Of a stretch of 64,000 bases of DNA, positions 62,710 to 64,000 are shown one piece after another. This stretch comes from UBA6120 sp964639215 (GTDB lineage: Bacteria > Bacillota_I > Bacilli_A > RFN20 > CAG-826). A program made the translations under genes and the position numbers. The DNA lies in the NCBI GenBank assembly GCA_964639215.1, contig CAZXCV010000002.1, positions 37,490 to 101,489 of the forward strand, read 5' to 3'. Within the stretch, counting starts at the first letter, position 1. Each line of letters starts with the position of its first letter. Under the pieces are notes generated by a model. That model did no database searches. It was not told the origin of the DNA and saw nothing but the letters and a program-made list of their open reading frames with translations.

Positions 62710-63531
62710 ATGGCCATCTTTGAATTCGAAGGACGGCGCATTTATTATGAACGCCACGGTCATGGTCGTCCCTTTTTATTATTAAATGGCATCATGATGT
62801 CAACGAGATCGTGGTTACCATTTATTGAGACGCTGAGCCAACACAATCAACTATTACTTGTGGATTTATTAGATCAAGGACAATCTGATAAATTAGTGGG
62901 TGCAACCTATACTCAAGCTGTGCAAGTGAAGATGTTATTTGCCTTGCTCAACCATTTAAACATCGCTAAATTATCACTAGCCGGTATTTCTTATGGTGGC
63001 GAGATCGCGTTGCAATTTGCCGTTAGTCATCCGGATTATGTTGAGCGACTCGTGCTATTGAATACAGCAGCATACACTTCACCTCAATTGCTCGATGTTG
63101 GCCGGGCTTGGAACAAAGCAGCCGAGACAGGTGATGGTCAAGCATATTATTACACAACGATTCCGGTAATATATTCACCGATTTATTATGAGCGAAAACT
63201 CGATTGGATGCGCAAGCGCGAGCAAGTATTGCTCCCAATTTTCTCAAATAAAGATTTCACCGACGCGATGGTTCGTCTCACGATTTCTGCGGAATCACAT
63301 GATGTTCGTAATCTCTTGCATTTAATAGAAGCACCGACGCTCGTCGTCAGTAGCGATCAAGATTTTCTGACGCCAATTGCTGACCAAAAGTATTTGGCCA
63401 CCCACATTAAAAACGCCAGTCATGTCGTGATTCAAAATACTGGTCATGCGTCGATGTATGAACAGCCGAGTGTGTTTTTGACACTCATTCTTGGTTTTAT
63501 TAATTTAAAAGATACGCAATTTGTTTTTTAA
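62710..63531 (+). CDS. alpha/beta-fold hydrolase
   Basis: A 273-residue protein. Nucleophile G-I-S94-Y-G-G, acid in S-S-D-Q-D-F (residue ~217) and H246 in T-G-H-A-S-M. No signal peptide. One base after the CoA-transferase stop, hence same operon. It differs clearly from the hydrolase at 51557 but has the same fold; esters or lactones of the acid handled by the operon are likely substrates. Ends at a terminator before the rRNA promoter. Confidence 0.87.
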   Translation: MAIFEFEGRRIYYERHGHGRPFLLLNGIMMSTRSWLPFIETLSQHNQLLLVDLLDQGQSDKLVGATYTQAVQVKMLFALLNHLNIAKLSLAGISYGGEIALQFAVSHPDYVERLVLLNTAAYTSPQLLDVGRAWNKAAETGDGQAYYYTTIPVIYSPIYYERKLDWMRKREQVLLPIFSNKDFTDAMVRLTISAESHDVRNLLHLIEAPTLVVSSDQDFLTPIADQKYLATHIKNASHVVIQNTGHASMYEQPSVFLTLILGFINLKDTQFVF

Positions 63532-63541
63532 TGTTTGTGAG

Positions 63542-63578
63542 AAAAAGGCGAATAAATACGTTTTATTGGCCTTTTTTT
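63542..63578 (+). terminator. terminator after the acyl-CoA island
   Basis: AAAAAGGC-g-AATAAA (63542-63556) pairs with TTTATT-g-GCCTTTTT (63562-63576), one mismatch, then more T. Confidence 0.88.
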
Positions 63579-63763
63579 ACTGTTTGGCACACAGACAAAA
63601 TTTATCGTGTGGTTTTTTAATTAAATGTCTTGAATTGACTGGTTGTTTATGGTTTAATAATCGACAGCGCGGTTAAATAACCTTGCTTCATTGCTAGAAA
63701 AATTAGTCACGGAGACGCACTTTATATTATATATAATGCGCTCACGAAAGAACGATAAAGTTC

Positions 63764-63792
63764 TTGACAAGACCAGTTTGCAATGATACCAT
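63764..63792 (+). promoter_or_regulatory. rRNA operon promoter
   Basis: TTGACA (63764-63769), 17-base spacer, extended -10 TG-A-TACCAT (63784-63792). AT-rich sequence (63721-63736) upstream may act as UP element. A short dyad AAGAAC / GTTCTT (63748-63765) overlaps the -35. The region 63579-63763 shows no gene. Confidence 0.8.
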
Positions 63793-63809
63793 ATTCAAGC
63801 ATATGCACG

Positions 63810-63862
63810 AAGGCTGAGCCTTTTTTTACGAGAGTAACATATGCAACTGATCTTTGAAAACT
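63810..63862 (+). promoter_or_regulatory. rRNA leader with mini-hairpin and boxA
   Basis: AAGGC-TGA-GCCTT followed by seven T (63810-63827) looks like a small terminator. Downstream TGATCTTTGAAAACT (63848-63862) is the boxA antitermination sequence typical of Firmicutes rRNA leaders. Confidence 0.7.
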
Positions 63863-63941
63863 AAGCAGAACAATACAAACACAAACGTCAATTTTTTTAA
63901 TACAAAAAACAAAACCAGATAATAAAGAACTAGGAATATAA

Positions 63942-64000
<59 letters not shown>

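Overview
The window is a chromosomal segment from a low-GC, Gram-positive-type bacterium that reads the standard code: TGA acts as a stop (for example at 16281-16283) and tryptophan is TGG. Gene order is that of Firmicutes/Bacilli, but several sequence signatures point to relatives of the Mollicutes. L11 has the short, proline-poor linker I remember from Mycoplasma. RpoB has Asn where rifampicin-sensitive bacteria have His526. A staphylococcal-type nuclease lipoprotein sits beside a sugar-type ABC importer, as I recall for the Mycoplasma MG186-189 region. I infer an anaerobic, fermentative lineage near the Mollicutes that kept the standard code (Izemoplasma- or Haloplasma-like is a guess). No database search was possible.

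Region 1-24 kb is the informational core: rlmB (cut by the left edge), a degenerate SigH-position sigma factor, rpmG-secE-nusG, then rplK-rplA, rplJ-rplL, a YbxB-type methyltransferase, rpoB-rpoC, rpsL-rpsG-fusA and tuf. Two insertions break the usual synteny. An inverted KtrB-KtrA potassium uptake pair lies between nusG and rplK. An NCS2 permease plus two tandem M6 metalloproteases lie between rpoC and rpsL. Ribosomal-protein mRNAs carry likely autoregulatory structures: two matching L1-type sites and an L10 leader.

Region 24-33 kb holds an RDD membrane protein and a surface nutrient-acquisition module: ATPase, two permeases, binding lipoprotein, SNase lipoprotein and an OB-fold-like lipoprotein. 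I infer that it degrades extracellular nucleic acid and imports the products. A tRNA-Lys and a small gene that appears to be leaderless follow. Region 33-43 kb has pyruvate:ferredoxin oxidoreductase under a promoter with a perfect dyad, tRNA-Pro, an ECF sigma factor overlapping a membrane beta-propeller protein, and uvrA. Region 42-51 kb is the lgt-ppaX-trxB-rapZ-whiA cluster (no hprK or yvcK between them), a small XRE regulator, and gap-pgk-tpiA. The TrxB lacks normal NADPH-binding motifs, which fits a ferredoxin-linked enzyme in an organism with PFOR.

Region 51-63.5 kb is an acyl-CoA and transport island: two alpha/beta hydrolases, a divergent TetR regulator, thiolase, short-chain dehydrogenase, FabH-like enzyme, a LivHMGFJ-type ABC importer and a CoA-transferase. 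The thiolase promoter carries a perfect cre (CcpA) match next to a 9-bp-arm inverted repeat. The genes suggest import, CoA activation and thiolytic cleavage of a small carboxylic acid (3-hydroxybutyrate or acetoacetate-like), repressed by sugars. The window ends in an rRNA promoter, boxA leader and the first ~60 bases of 16S rRNA.
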